A stretch of DNA of 64,000 nt, taken from Rhynchopus euleeides. Taxonomy: Eukaryota; Euglenozoa; Diplonemea; Diplonemida; Diplonemidae. The position numbers and the translations under genes were made by a program. Positions within the stretch are counted from its first letter, which is position 1. The number at the start of each line of letters is the position of its first letter. The stretch spans positions 248,001 through 312,000 of the forward strand of contig OY723296.1 in the NCBI GenBank assembly GCA_963210315.1, given 5' to 3'. Shown here in pieces: positions 37,387-49,712 of the stretch. Below the pieces are notes generated by a model. That model worked only from the letters and a program-made list of their open reading frames with translations. It had not been told where the DNA came from and ran no database searches.

Positions 37387-39397
37387 GGGGGGGGGGGGGG
37401 GTCGGTTTCACAGCAGTTCCCCACCACACCACCACCACCCCCCAACACTGTAAAAGCATGCACTTTTTGAAAACTCTATCAGCACTTGCGCAAGAGGAGG
37501 GGCGGGGGGGGGGCGTGTGCTTCGGAAGCCAACCGAACCGACGATGACTTTAAGCATCCAAACGTGCTCTATACACTAACCCCACCCTTCATCAGGCTCA
37601 GGGGTGTGATTATCATTTCAGGGGTTGTGTGTAGAAGCGTCAACGCAACGCATCAACAAAGTGGTCATCGGCAATGCTCCGAGATGCCCCTCACCCTCTA
37701 TCGGCTAAAAATGAGCCGGCATCCGCAATGTGTCTGTTTGTGCAACCAGGGTGTTCATCGGCTGAATGAAGGTGAATGTTTTGATCAGGCAGAGAAGCGG
37801 GGCATGATGCAGAAACACACCGACATCGCATTTGCTGCCGGCACACAGCTCATTTTTAGGCCCCCCGAGCGGGTGATTTTTGCGCTTTCCCAACCAAAAA
37901 AAGGAGATGCATTGGGTGCCCCTCCAGAGCACAGACGAGCTATTATGTATGCCCTAACTGTGACGTGTGCCTGGTGTCGGTTCCGCCCCCCACCCCCCAC
38001 ACACACGTGAATCTTTTTATATTAGTGTAGACACACACCGAGCACTTGCTCTTGATGCGATCCCCACTGATACACACATCCCAGCCACACCGACTTCTCT
38101 ATCTTCTTTGAATAATATTATCGTTCATCAGATTCTAACGGAGAACATAACACATGGCGGCGGCAGAGAGGGGGGGGGGGGAAGAAGACGGGGGACGGAC
38201 GGGGATGGGCCAAACTGAAGAGGGGAAGCCCGCTACACATGTTACTACACTTGTTGGGTAAAACGGGAGGGGGGGCCGGGGGGGGGGGGCACAAAATCCT
38301 GGGCGGGAAAAGGGTGGTGGTGGTTGTGGAGGGGGGGGGGGTATCAACACACACCGATCACCCCCCTAAACTATCCTCCCATCACCCCCCCCCCCTCCTC
38401 CCATCACCCCTCCTCCTTCCACTTTCTAAAGGAACTACATAGGCCATCCGTACAAAATACGTACACAATATAAAATGAAGGGCATGGGTGAGGTGTTAGG
38501 GGAGTCATGTGGAGGTGCGTTGCGGTGAGCAGGTGGGTGGGGGACGGAAGGGGGTGGGGTGGGGTGGTGTGGTTCAGGCAGGCAAAGCGAAAAACAAGGA
38601 GGGGGTTGTTGTCGCTGCGGTTTTCTGAGATTGGCCTTTTTGCGCCGTTTCTTTTGATTCTGCTCGATTCTGTTTTAAAAAAAACCCACACACACACACA
38701 CACACACACACGGGGGCGATATATCCCGCCTTTTTTAATGATTTCACGTGTCAGTGTTTGACTTTTTCGCAACTTCATTTCTTCCTTTTCTCCCTCTCCA
38801 ACCCCACCCGTGACACCACCAGGGTTTAGCTAGCCCTGGTCCGATTATCCCCGGTTCTTCGCTGAAGAGACGCGGCCGGGGGGAGGGGTACGAAGAGTAC
38901 GCGTCGAAACCGGTGTCACGTCGTGTTGGTGAATCCTTCGGGAGTGCGATACTGAAGGGGAGGTGCTACTGCCCGTGCAGGGCGACACCGCCTTAAAACT
39001 TGATAACCACACACACACACACCCCGCATGACACCATGAACAGGAAAAGCGGGAAGGAAAATCGCCAGCGCAACAACACGAAACGGAGGGAGCTTTTCCA
39101 CCATCTCGGGGTTGCAGGGTCATATTTCAGCACAGCGATCCCACCTGCATTGGGACACCCCCACTCTCCACCACCATCCCCCCCGCCCAACACCCAAAAT
39201 AGACGCACTATCCACAACAGAGCAGCCAGGGAAATACACGGGAAGCCACAACACCCCCTCCCCCACTCTTTTAATTGCGCGTGTGCGCGCACACACACCC
39301 CCAATCCACACTTCTGCCTATATGCAGGGGCCTGCAAACCCGCAAACCCGACAATAAGTAGGGGCGGTGCGCCCCCGCATCACCACCAACCACACCT
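37387..39397. other. Gene-poor region with simple repeats
   Basis: G-runs at 37387-37400, 37504-37514, 38169-38180, 38270-38288 and 38329-38341, and a (CA)n tract at ~38687-38715. Bases ~38895-38975 match ~32018-32090 over about 75 bases ('GCGTCGAAACCGG', then a spaced match ending 'GGGGAGGTGC'). No gene recognised on either strand. Confidence 0.5.
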
Positions 39398-42300
39398 CTA
39401 CATGTTGTCCCTCTGCGACAGGAGGCTCGGCTGCTCCACGCTGGGCGCAAACCGGAACGTGATCAGCAGCTGTCCCTCACACGCCGCCTTGATGTCCCTC
39501 AGGGTCCGCGTCGCCACCCCGTTGACGTGTGTCACCCTGCGCCCGATGTACTCCCCCATCCCGGCACGCGCCCCGGGCAGCCCCTCCTGCGCGCTCGACA
39601 GCACCGTGTGCTGCTCGAAGGTGATGCCCAGCCTCTCCCCAACCTCCCCGAGGTGCACCGTCACCTCGGACCCTGCCGCTGCCGCCAGCAGGCGCCGCTC
39701 CGCCTCCGCCTTCCACACGGCGTGGCGCAGGTCGTGCGCTGTGTGCCGCCTCCCCCTCTCAGAGTACCCTGTGGTGGACTCCTCAGCTCTTCCCTGCCGC
39801 TGCGGCGACCCCCCTGCGGACTGCGCTGCCGGCAGCACGGCCTGCCTGGTGTTGCCGCTCAGCGAATCCCACTTCTCCTTCAGCCCCTGAGATCCGGTGG
39901 ACAGCCGTGCCGACAGGCGCTCCTGCCGCCGCTCATACAGCGAGGCACGGGGTGTGCCCGGCCCGCCCGACGGCGCGGGGGGCAGCACCTTGACAGGCGG
40001 GCCTGCTGTCGAGACGAGGGGTAGGGCCCCATCAATCGACGACGAGGCATTGTCCGCAGCAGGCAGCGGCGTGGTGCGGCCGGAGCCCGGCTGGGCCCGG
40101 GGGGAGGAGGCAGGGGGGGCCTTGAAGCCTGCAGGGCAGGAGGAGGGCGAGATGTTGCTCTTGGAGAGCGTCTTGGTCATGGTGACGGGGGGCTGGCGTG
40201 CCGAGCTGCTGTGGGCGCTCAGAGGCTGCGAGGGGCGGCTGCCAGGAGGGGGGAAGCTTGTCTTCACGCTGTGGGGTGGTGGTGGTGGTGGTGGTGGTGG
40301 TGGTGGTGGTGGTGGTGGTGGTGGTGGTGGTGCTGTTCCGGGTTTGCGGAAAAAAAAGGATCGGCAGAACATTGGGATGCTGTTTGTGCGCCAAATCCGG
40401 GCAAAACAAAAGGCAGATCCGTCGCCTGGTGAGGAGGCTGGATGTTGTGGCTCAAGCGCTGCCTGCTATCTTTTCTGACAAGCCAGGGTTTTGATGTGGC
40501 GCGGCTCATACCTGGACCCATAGGTGGAGGCGGGCGGGATCTCGAAGAAGGAATCGGCTGTGGTTGCGTTGGCGCCCTTCTCGATCCACCCGTCGGCATC
40601 GCGGGCAGGGGCCTGTGGCGGGATGCCACTGCTGTGGAGGCGTCCCACCTGCTGGCCCTCGGAGGTGGGTGTGTGCCTGCCACGGCTGCTCAGATTGGGC
40701 ACCGCTGGGTGCGACTCCTTCTCCAGCACGCTGCTGGTTTCAATGCTGCTCGCAGACTCCACGTTGCGCAGGTGCCAGTTGGAGCTGGAGGCCGGCGCCA
40801 CCGGTTGGTGCGGCTGCTGCTGGTGCAACTGCTGCTGCCGCCCCTCCGCACCCGCCCCTGAACTCGCCTGCCTCCGCAGCGAAGGCACCGGCAGGGGATC
40901 CGGCTTCCCATGCACCCCACCCGAACCCTGCCGCTCCTTCTTGCCGAAGCTCTGCAGATGAAAGAAGGGGGTGCCGACACCATCACAAACCTACACCACC
41001 CACCCCACCCCCCACACCGAACAGACCCAACGGGCAACTTGCACAACGCAGCGGAAGCCAAAAATGGGGCCGGGGCAGGGGCGGCTCGCGCCTTGCAACA
41101 CAACGGACATACCGCTGCAGACGACGGCAGAGACATGTTCCCCCGTGCTGGGGGGGCCGGTGCCGAGCGGGAGCTGTGCTGCCTGCGAGCCACAGCCCCG
41201 CCGGGGCCCACCCTGCGCCCGCGCTGCGAGCTGTCATCGGTTGTGTCGTGCGACGCCGACGTGAGGCTCGGCAGGAGCCTGACCGGGGCCATGCCCTGGT
41301 CACCGTGCCTCTGTATGTCCCTGTCTGCCTGCGCCTCGTAGGTGGGGGTGCGCTGGTGCTGGCTGGAGGGCGACAGCACAGGGAGCGCCGCCGATGCCGC
41401 GTCGCCTTCATTCTGTGGTGTATCGTGTGATGCGGGTGTGAGTGATGTGTGCCCCCCCTCGTGTCCCAACAACCCCGCCTTCCCCTTCGGGCCATACCCC
41501 TGCAGGGCGCACCTCGCTGCGCTGCGGGCGGTGCGACAGCAGCCGCTCGGCAGCCACGCTGCTGCCCCCGGTGACGACCCTGCTCTCGTGGTGGGCGTTG
41601 CTGCCTGAGCTCACCCGCCGCATCGGCGCATGCACCGAGCGCTGCACAGGCTCTGGGGCGGTGAGGGATGCGGGCGCAGGGGGTGTGGGTGCAGGGGCTG
41701 TCGAGGGTGTGGGCCCTGGTGACATGGTGCTGGCGGGCACGCTGCCCCGGGCATAGCCGTCCTGATGCACCACGGGGTGGCGGGACGGCGCGTGTGCCGA
41801 GTGGGAGCGGTAAGCCGCACGGTCCGTCTTGATGTTCTGACGCTCGTGAGGCGGGTGTGCTGCCTGCAGCTCCTGCGGGCGGGGCACGTCGCGCTGCACC
41901 CACCCACGCGTGGCAACACCCTTCTTGCGTGGGGGTGTTCGCGATGACGAGCTGCGGGAGGACGACAGAGACGACGGTGGGTAGCGCTTCTTCGCAGGCT
42001 GCGACCGGGACCGGGACCGTGCTGTGTGGGAGCGGTGCCTGCGCCTCCCCCTCGAGGAGGAGGAGGAGGAGGCGGAGGATGTGGACGACACGGAGCGGCG
42101 GCGGGACTGCGCCCTCTGCGGGGGGCGCTCCCGCTGCGCTTCCCGGCCCCGCCCGTCCTGCCTGGCTGTGCTGTGGGGCGACGGTGGCTTCTGGCTCGGC
42201 TTCGCGCTGGGCACGTTGGCGGTCCCAGCATTTGTGTTGGCAGCTGCACCGGCACCGCCCTGCCCGTCATGCGCCAGCCACCCTTCGTCCTGAGGGAAGG

Positions 42301-44899
42301 CCTGCCGCCATTCTTCTTGCACATCTGGGCCTGGCGTTTTGATCACCTTCCGGTCCTGCTGCTGCTGCTGCTGCTGTTGTCGCAATGGCTTCAGCTGCGG
42401 CTGCAGATGTGCCGGCGGGGGAACGGAGGAGTCGTCATCTGCCGCACTGGGTTCGGCATCCGCCCGCCGCTTGAGGCGCTCCTCCCACTCCGTCTTCTTG
42501 CTCTCCCAGTCGCGCTTCTCACGCTGGAAGTCCTCCTTCTCCTGCCTGAGCCGTGCCTCAGCCCTGTCGATGCTGGTGCTTCGGGGCGGCGCGGAGTGCG
42601 TCGTGCTGCCATGCGGCGACACAAACTCGATGCCGTCCTTCCCCACGATGGCCACACTGTTCCCTGCCCCACCCTGGCTGTTCTGCGGGGACGACACCGT
42701 CGACCGAGTGCTTATGGGCGAGCGCAGGATCGACTTCACCGGTGTGTCTTCGGGGCCCTCCAACATCGACTCCCTGTGCCTGTTCCACTGGTTATTGATG
42801 GGTGCTGTCGACGGCGGGTCAGCAGAGTATGAGGATGTGGTGGTCGCGTCGTCTGCTGTGCCCGCCGCCTCCCGACGCGGGGACACACGGGGGCTGCGGC
42901 TGCCTCCCTGCACGTGTCCCTGCAGGCCCTCCCGCTGCGCGGGTGCGGGGGTACCGCTGTTGCCCGCACGCCGCATCAGTTCATCCCGTAGCGCCCAGCG
43001 CGTCCCCTGCGGCGTGTCCTCTGCCTGCACAGGTTGCTCCAGGATCGACACAGACTTGAGGGACGACTTGCGGCGCGGTGCCTCCGCCCCTCCGCTGCCG
43101 CCCCCTGCCGCCGCACCCCGTGTCGCGATCTGCTCCTGCAGCATGTTGAGCTGTGCCTTCATCTCAGACATCTGCTGGGCACGCGAGGGCGACAGGGGGG
43201 GTGACACGGGGCGCGGGCTCGTCGCTGCCTCCACCTTCTTGGCATAGGCCTGTGCGGACTCCGGCGACTTCAGCGCAGGGTCCTGTTGCTGCTGCTGCTG
43301 CTGCTGCTGCTGTTGATGTTGCTGCTGGGGGGGCTTCGACGTTGCCGGGTCATCGCGCAGCTGCGACAGGGGCGGAGACACCTGATCCTTCTGCGTGTTC
43401 CAGTTGGTCCCCAGAAGCCCCTCCCGGAAGCAGTCCAGCTGCGAGTGTATCTTGTCGATCTGCAGGAAGCGATCCGGCGAAAAAGGCACCGGTGTAGCGA
43501 ACCCCGTCCCCATGCCGGTGCCTGCGCCGCGTGGCGTGGTCTCCTGCTGCTGCTGCTGCTGCTGCTCTCTGCTCGGCGGCCGCACGGGCGACCGCCACGA
43601 CTGCATGTACCACGGCTCGCTGTCCTTGCCATGCTGCTTGCGGGGTGGGGTCTTCTGGCCCTCTGCCTGCGAATGCCGCAGCCACGCCTCCTCGAGCAGC
43701 GGTGACCTGGCACGCACCTCGGGCGCCCGCGCCTCGCCCTCCAACGCCCTCTGCACGGGGGCTGTATGTGGCGGGGGTGTCGCAGGGGGCTGCCGGTGCT
43801 GTTGCTGTTGCTGCTGCTGCTGCTGTTGCTGCCCCAGTTGGCCAGGCGCCTGCGCTGCGTTGCCCAGCCTGGGCTCGGGCTGCTGGGAGGGGCGCGCGTC
43901 AGGCACGTCTGTCGCATAGGACACAGACCTGTGCTGCATCGCAAGGGCGAACACGCCTGCAGTGCCGCTGTCGCCGTCTGCCTCTGTGCGGAAGATGCTC
44001 CCCTCAGCCTCGGGCTGCTCGGGGCTCTTGATGTGCGGTGCCAGGAGGCTGCCGGTGGCGGAGGAGTGCGCGGTGGTGGTGGGCGAGTCGAAGACAGACG
44101 TGTCAGATGTCGTGACGCTCTGCCGCTGCTGCGGCGCCTGCGGCGGCACCCGAGGGTACCCCCTCCCGCCTCCCACGCGCGCCTGGCCCTGCCGCGCCGG
44201 GACACGCCGCTCGTAGTAATGCTGCAGCTTTACCCGCACACCGTCATTCTTCGACTTCAGCGCAGCCGCCTCATGCGGGGGGAGGGGGTCGAACAGGGCC
44301 ACAAGCACGTCGCCAAAGTCATCCCAGTAGACGTACCCATCCTTGCGTGTGCTCATGGCGTTCCATATGCGCTGTGCTGTGTCCACATCCTGCGGGCAGA
44401 GCGACGAGCTGTCCTCGAAGAAGCGCATGAAGGCCAGCCCGTTGATGAGCTGGTGGTACATCAGCCGCCCGGTTTCCAGCTCTGTGCGCGAGGGTGCGTG
44501 GGTCACATGGGGGCAGTGCCGGAAGCTCTCGGCAGGCGACAGGTTGAAGTCAGGCGACGGGAGGAACTGCACAAACACTTGCGCGAGCTCACGCCGTCTC
44601 TGGGCCTCGAGGGACGCAGCGCCGCCTGGCGTGCTGCCAGAGGCAGAACCTGGGTCCGACTCAGCAACAGAGCCTGCTGTGGACAGGTCCGCCTGCCATG
44701 AGAGGCGTCCAGGCGTGTGGTACTGCGGAGATGCGATGCGGTGGTCCAGCGGCAGGCGTTCGTTCTGCGCGCGGACCACCACGGGGGTGACTGTCGGTGC
44801 GGCGACGGTGACGCGGGGCATCTGCGGTGCTTTCCAGTGCTGCCGCAGCTCGTGCCACGCGGTGCGGTCCTCAGCTGTCGATGCCGGGGTCACCACCAT
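39398..44899 (-). CDS. Four-exon EF-hand-like / polyQ / SR-rich / PDZ protein
   Basis: Exons (minus strand): 41498-44899, 41113-41412, 40512-40951, 39398-40268, giving ~1670 residues from the ATG at 44899. Introns are GTATGG...CCACAG (85 nt, phase 0), GTATGT...CTGCAG (phase 0) and GTATGA...CCACAG (phase 2), and all joins keep the frame. Residues ~130-215 contain an EF-hand-like helical region ('AQRIWNAMSTRKDGYVYWDDFGDVLVALF', with D..DGYVYWDDF as a loop). Several polyQ runs follow, then a coiled segment with 'QEKEDFQREKRDWESKKTEWEERLKR' and an Arg/Ser-rich region. The last ~75 residues form a PDZ domain ('ERLGITFEQ...IGRRVTHVNGVATRTLRDIKAACEGQLLITFRF'). Likely a cytoskeletal or membrane scaffold; family unknown. 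Confidence 0.75.
40269..40511 (-). other. Intron with a long (CCA)n tract as its polypyrimidine region
   Basis: This is the third intron of the PDZ-protein gene. The donor is CAG|GTATGA and the acceptor CCCCACAG|C. About 60 bases of (CCA)n (40272-40332; GGT on the plus strand) sit immediately before the acceptor. Excising it joins AG and C into a Ser codon in frame. Confidence 0.75.
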
Positions 44900-46472
44900 C
44901 GCCCCCCGGCGATGTTGTGGCCCCGCAGGACCCCCAGGGTGGGCCCCACACGCAGCCCTGTGCCCCTGCTGGAGGGGGTGGGGTGGGGTGGTGCTTGGCG
45001 GCAGAAAGCGAGGCGTGTGTGGGCAGCAGGGTCCAGCTTGTTGCAGCTTCGTGCAAGGGCAAACAAGAAGCTCGCATCCCCTGCCAAGGCCGAAGCAAAA
45101 GTGCGAGTGTGTAGTGGGGGCGGGGAGGGGGGCCTGGGGTGTCAGCCGTCTCTGGGACTCACGCATGCAGCACCCACCCGTCGAGACGCCCCATCCACGC
45201 CACACAGGAAGGCCTGCGGTGGCAAGAGTGTCCGGGATGCTGTCTTTGTGCGCACGCAGGTCCTGCATCGAGAGGACGCATCAGGAAACATGGAATCATG
45301 GAACATGTACGTCATCCTCAGCCTAAAGGGAAACAAAGTCAGAAGGACGCTGGCAAGGAGTCGGCCCCCGGGGGAGCGGGTATAGCCCGCTGCTCGTTGC
45401 TAGTTGCTCGTTGCTCATTTGATCATTCATCTCTGAGCAGCGGGCATTTGCGGTGCCGGTGTGTACGGGTGGGGCAGAAACCCACCAGGTCCTGCGGGTA
45501 TGCGACAAAGATAGCAAAGGGCAAAGCGAATCAAGGAAATCAATGAAACGAAGGAAAGGCAAGAAGGCAAGAAGGCAAGAAATCAAGGAAAGCAAGCAGA
45601 GCAGAGAGCATAACAGACTATGCACGAATAGGGCAGGGGGAAATCGTACTCTTCGCAAACAGGGAAGCAAGACCTCTGCAGGTGCAGGAAAGCTCCTTGG
45701 CGCAGCTCCACACAACCTACCCATGGCCCGTGCCCCCCACCGACTCCTCCTTTGCCGACACACACACTGCCATCACCAACGCCATGCCCGGTGGTGGCTG
45801 TGCCGTGCAGTGGGGATGGAGGCAGCGTGCTTGCTGTCCCTGTCATAGCCCCATCCAGTCACTTTGCGGCGTCGCAAACTTGTTGTTCGCCTCCCATGTG
45901 CCGCTTTGCAACCTGGTCAAAAAAAGCCAGCACAAAATTTCGAAGGCAAGCAAAACAAGAAAGGGGGGCGTGTAAGGGGCCAGCGGCAACTGCCGCCAGG
46001 GGCGGCTTTGTCCCGTCTCACGCCCCCACAGCTCCTGGCGGGCCCAGCATGATTTGCTTTGCCGTCGCCACTGTGGGAGGGAGAGCGTATTTCTCGAAAC
46101 GCCTAATTTGCAGGGAAGCGGGAGACAAGGGGGCGGGAAGGGAAAGGGAAGAGGAAAGGAAAGGAAGGGGACAACGGGAAAAGCGGGAAACAGCCGTAGT
46201 CGAGCGGTGTGAGTATGACGATAGTAGGCGCTATGACAGACAGCACAAGCAGCGCGAGCAACAAAGAGGTTTGAACTGGTGCGCGGCATGTACTTCAGTT
46301 GCAGTTGCAGAACAGGGAAGTGATGTTCACTCATTCACGAACACACACAAGACAGCACCACTGGCAAGGGCAATGGCAAACGGGAAAGGGCATGGGGGAG
46401 GCGATCAGCCACACCACCAAAGGACATGCGGAACACAAAGACGGATACACTTCAACCTCAACACCCCTTCGG
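44900..46472. other. Gene-free stretch
   Basis: 5' flank of the PDZ-protein gene and 3' flank of the oxidase gene. AAGGCAAG-type purine repeats near 45540-45600 and 46140-46190. The long frame upstream of 44899 looks like C-rich leader rather than protein. No other gene seen. Confidence 0.4.
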
Positions 46473-49400
46473 CTACGGCTCCTGGGTCAGCGTCAGTACA
46501 ACACCGCCGTCGATGGCGAGGGCCTCGGACGGGACACCCCTGTCGTTCACGACGAAGATGTAGTACGCCCCCGGGGGCAGGTGTGTCCTGTCCTTCGGGA
46601 TGGTGATGGTGAGGCGCCCGCGTCCCTGCGTGTAGGCCAAGGTGGTGAAGGTCTGTGCCGTGTTGTGGGAGTGCGTCACAGCCGGGAGGGTGATGCAGGA
46701 GACGCTGGAGATGACGTGGGATGGGTCCTGCAGCGTCACCTCGATGTCGGCACCGTACCCGGGCTGCGGGCCAGTGTACGTCACAACGGGGCGGTCTGCA
46801 AACCCGCCGTCGCTGCCGTACAGGTACCATGGCGTGTAGATCTCCACGTCTGTGTAGGGGACCGGCTCGGCCGGGACCTCCCCCCCGTACACACCGCCGA
46901 AGGAGCCCGGGGTGTTGCCGAAGGGCGGATTCCCGCTCCCCCCGACCAGGATGCGCGCGTCGGGAAGCAGGACGGCAGCGGAGTGGTACAGGCGCGGCTT
47001 GTTCAGCTTTGCCACGGTGCGCCACTCCCCACCGCTGCTGCTGCGGGTGGGTGGAGTCCACACCTCGATGTCGGGGACCCACACCCCCGTGGCGTAGCTG
47101 GTGTGCTGGCGTGTGCCCCCCAGGGCCACAACCTCACCGTTGGGCACGACCACCGCTGTGACCCAGTTGCGCCCGAAGGCCATGGGTGCGGCGTCATGCG
47201 CGCTGACGGTCCCCGAGGCGCTGTCGTACTCCACAATCGCCGCCCTGCGCGACGCGGTGGCGTAGTCGCTGTTTGTCTCCTGCCCGCCCCCCATGACCAG
47301 GATCTTCCCGGGGGTGTACATCACCGACCCGCACGACGCACCGGCGAACCAGCCCAGGGTCTGACGCATCAATGTGACGTGCCCGGCGCCCGCGACGTCC
47401 AGGACCCACAGGCGCTCCCCAGACACCCCGAACACCTTGGTGTCGTCCGACGCGCGCAGCGGGGGTGCAGCGTAGCCGCGCGGGTACCACCAGGCCCGCC
47501 GGGTGAGCCCGAAGGCCTCGTGGTTCCCTGCCCCGTCGAGCGTCTCCCAGGTGCGCGTGCGCGGGTTGTAGATCTCGGGGATCTCGGACGTGTCCTCGTC
47601 CGACATCACAAAGTCCCCGGGGGGTGTGCCGGTGATGCCCCCCAGCGCCACGATGCGTCCGTCGTGCAGCAGCACCAGGGTGGCGTACCAGCGCGGGTAC
47701 CGCAGGGGCACGGACCCCACCACCGTGTCCGTCCCGTAGTCGAAGAAGGAGACCGCCCTGTCCGAGTCCAGGATCTTCGTGTTCCCCCCGACAACTGCGA
47801 TGTTGTCCTCGTAGCTGTTGTAGATCACGGCGCTGCAGAAGGTGTTGAACACAAACAGGTCGTGGTAGAACTGGAAGGTGTTGGTCTTTGGGTGCCACAG
47901 CGTCACGTCCCCGCCCACCTGGTTTGTCGACCCAAACGACGACCCGAAGGCGAAGACACGCCCGTCGGGGACCACCGCCATGTGCACGGGGACCAGCCCG
48001 AACTGCTTCGTGCCCCACACCCGCCCCTCCGCAGCGAACTGCTGCGCCTGTGCCGTTGCAGTGACGGCAGACGCCCCGAGGCTCTCCGCGGGGATCACCT
48101 CGCGCGCCCCGCCCGGCTGCACCCACTCCACGCTGAGGGCCGCCCCGTAGTTGCGCTGTGCGTAGTGTACCTCGATGGCATGCCACCCGGCCGTGAGCGT
48201 GACGGCTGCGGTCTTCTCCACCTCCCCGTGCACGCCGTTGTTGTTGATGGCCTGCCGCCCGTCGATGAACAGGTGCGACCCGTCGTCCGAGGAGAGGAAG
48301 AACGTGTACCTCCCTGACCTGCTGGCCCGCACGCTCCCCCGGATCCGCAGCGCAAAGTCCGTATCCCCGAGGGGGGTCCCGTCCGCCTGCTCCAGGGACA
48401 GCAGCTCCGCCTCCGTGTAGGCGAGCCCGCCGTCCAGGTCCCGCCCGCCCACGGGGGTGAGGATGTCGAACTCCGGGACGTCGAAGAAGGACACCCCTGC
48501 GGGTGCCTTGAAGTACTCCACATGCGGCTTGCCAGCGGGGCCTGCGGGCGGTGCCGGTGTCGGCGGCACCGGGGTCGGGCTCGGTGTTGGGGGTTCTGTG
48601 TCAGGGGTGCGTGTCGGGGGTCTCGTGGCAGGCGTCCGGGTCGGGGGCCGTGTGGCAGGGGTGCGTGTCGCAGGGGCCCGCGTCGGGGGTCCCGGCCTCG
48701 GTGTGCGCGGTGCGGGGGTCTCGCCCCCGTCCCCATCCACAGGGCGCACCCACACGTCCCCAGCGGGGAGCTGCTCCCGCCGCCCCCCAGGGGCAGCCCA
48801 CTCCAGCGACAGGCTGGCCCCCAGGTCGCGCTGGAAGTACTGCACCTCCAGCGCATGCCACCCCACACGCAGCCTCGCAGACCCAGACCTCTCGCGCGGG
48901 TAGTGCGCCCCCCCGTTGTCCACCACGCGCACCCCGTCCACAAGCAGCTCCGACCCGTCGTCAGACCGCAGGTAGAAGGCGTGCTCCCCCGCCACCCTGA
49001 CCCTGACGTGCCCCGTGAAGCGCACCCCGAAGTGTGCAGACAGGCGCTGCCCCGGGGCAAGCCCCGCGAATTCCGGGAGGGACGCGAACCCGATGCGCGG
49101 CGTGAGCGACACGGCTGCAGGGTGCGGGCGGGAGAAGTCTGGGAAGTCCATCAGCCCGTGCCCCGGGATCGCAACGTGCGCAAGCAGCCCCTCCGTGGGC
49201 AGGGGTGCCGCGACGAAGCTCTCTGCGGGGATCACCTCGCGTGCCCCGTCGTTGGGCCCCGCCCACTCCAGCACCAGGCTGGCCCCGCGGTCGCGCTGGA
49301 AGTACTGCACCTCGAAGCTGTACACCCCGACACCCAGCGACACGGTGTTGCGCACCTCCCTTTCATAGTGTGCGCCCCCGTTGTCCAGCACCTCCAGCCC

Positions 49401-49712
49401 CTCCAGCAGCAGCTGCGACCCGTCGTCCGAGGTCAGGTAGAAGGTGTACACCCCGGGGTCGCGCACCCGCAGCCCCCCCGTGAGCCGCACCGCAAAGTCC
49501 TCCCGCAGAGGCTCCAGCGCAAAGAGGTCTGCCTCGGTGAAGGCCACCTGCCTGGCTGTCACGCGCAGCTTCGGGGTCAGCGACGCAAAGTCGGGGAAGT
49601 CGAACAGCCGCACACGGGGCGGTGCCTTGTAGACCTCGCACAGCACATCGGCCTGCACGGTGTGTGACACACACACAGCCAGGCAGGCTGCGACCATCCC
49701 GCGGATAAGCAT
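46473..49712 (-). CDS. Secreted triple-PA14 glyoxal/galactose-oxidase-like copper radical enzyme
   Basis: The product is 1079 residues from the ATG at 49712. Residues 1-21 are a signal peptide. PA14-like domains span ~24-168, ~175-322 and ~395-545, each with 'F(Y/F)L.SDDGS.L', 'W...E..Y.QR..GA.L..EW'. A Pro/Thr/Arg linker (~330-390) separates the second and third. The oxidase propeller covers ~560-950 and the DUF1929 all-beta domain ~970-1079. Copper-radical residues are all recognisable by motif: Cys626 ('NTFCS'), Tyr676 ('PRWYAT'), Tyr909-His910 ('RLYHSA') and His1014 ('VTHSHN'). Family members oxidise aldehydes or primary alcohols to make H2O2. PA14 domains probably bind glycans, so the enzyme may act on polysaccharides outside the cell. 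No intron. Confidence 0.88.
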   Translation of the reverse strand: MLIRGMVAACLAVCVSHTVQADVLCEVYKAPPRVRLFDFPDFASLTPKLRVTARQVAFTEADLFALEPLREDFAVRLTGGLRVRDPGVYTFYLTSDDGSQLLLEGLEVLDNGGAHYEREVRNTVSLGVGVYSFEVQYFQRDRGASLVLEWAGPNDGAREVIPAESFVAAPLPTEGLLAHVAIPGHGLMDFPDFSRPHPAAVSLTPRIGFASLPEFAGLAPGQRLSAHFGVRFTGHVRVRVAGEHAFYLRSDDGSELLVDGVRVVDNGGAHYPRERSGSARLRVGWHALEVQYFQRDLGASLSLEWAAPGGRREQLPAGDVWVRPVDGDGGETPAPRTPRPGPPTRAPATRTPATRPPTRTPATRPPTRTPDTEPPTPSPTPVPPTPAPPAGPAGKPHVEYFKAPAGVSFFDVPEFDILTPVGGRDLDGGLAYTEAELLSLEQADGTPLGDTDFALRIRGSVRASRSGRYTFFLSSDDGSHLFIDGRQAINNNGVHGEVEKTAAVTLTAGWHAIEVHYAQRNYGAALSVEWVQPGGAREVIPAESLGASAVTATAQAQQFAAEGRVWGTKQFGLVPVHMAVVPDGRVFAFGSSFGSTNQVGGDVTLWHPKTNTFQFYHDLFVFNTFCSAVIYNSYEDNIAVVGGNTKILDSDRAVSFFDYGTDTVVGSVPLRYPRWYATLVLLHDGRIVALGGITGTPPGDFVMSDEDTSEIPEIYNPRTRTWETLDGAGNHEAFGLTRRAWWYPRGYAAPPLRASDDTKVFGVSGERLWVLDVAGAGHVTLMRQTLGWFAGASCGSVMYTPGKILVMGGGQETNSDYATASRRAAIVEYDSASGTVSAHDAAPMAFGRNWVTAVVVPNGEVVALGGTRQHTSYATGVWVPDIEVWTPPTRSSSGGEWRTVAKLNKPRLYHSAAVLLPDARILVGGSGNPPFGNTPGSFGGVYGGEVPAEPVPYTDVEIYTPWYLYGSDGGFADRPVVTYTGPQPGYGADIEVTLQDPSHVISSVSCITLPAVTHSHNTAQTFTTLAYTQGRGRLTITIPKDRTHLPPGAYYIFVVNDRGVPSEALAIDGGVVLTLTQEP

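Noticed and set aside
41408-45268. PDZ-protein start upstream at 45268
   Set aside because: The upstream codons are Pro/Cys/Thr noise and the frame does not begin with ATG; the ATG at 44899 starts the ordered sequence.
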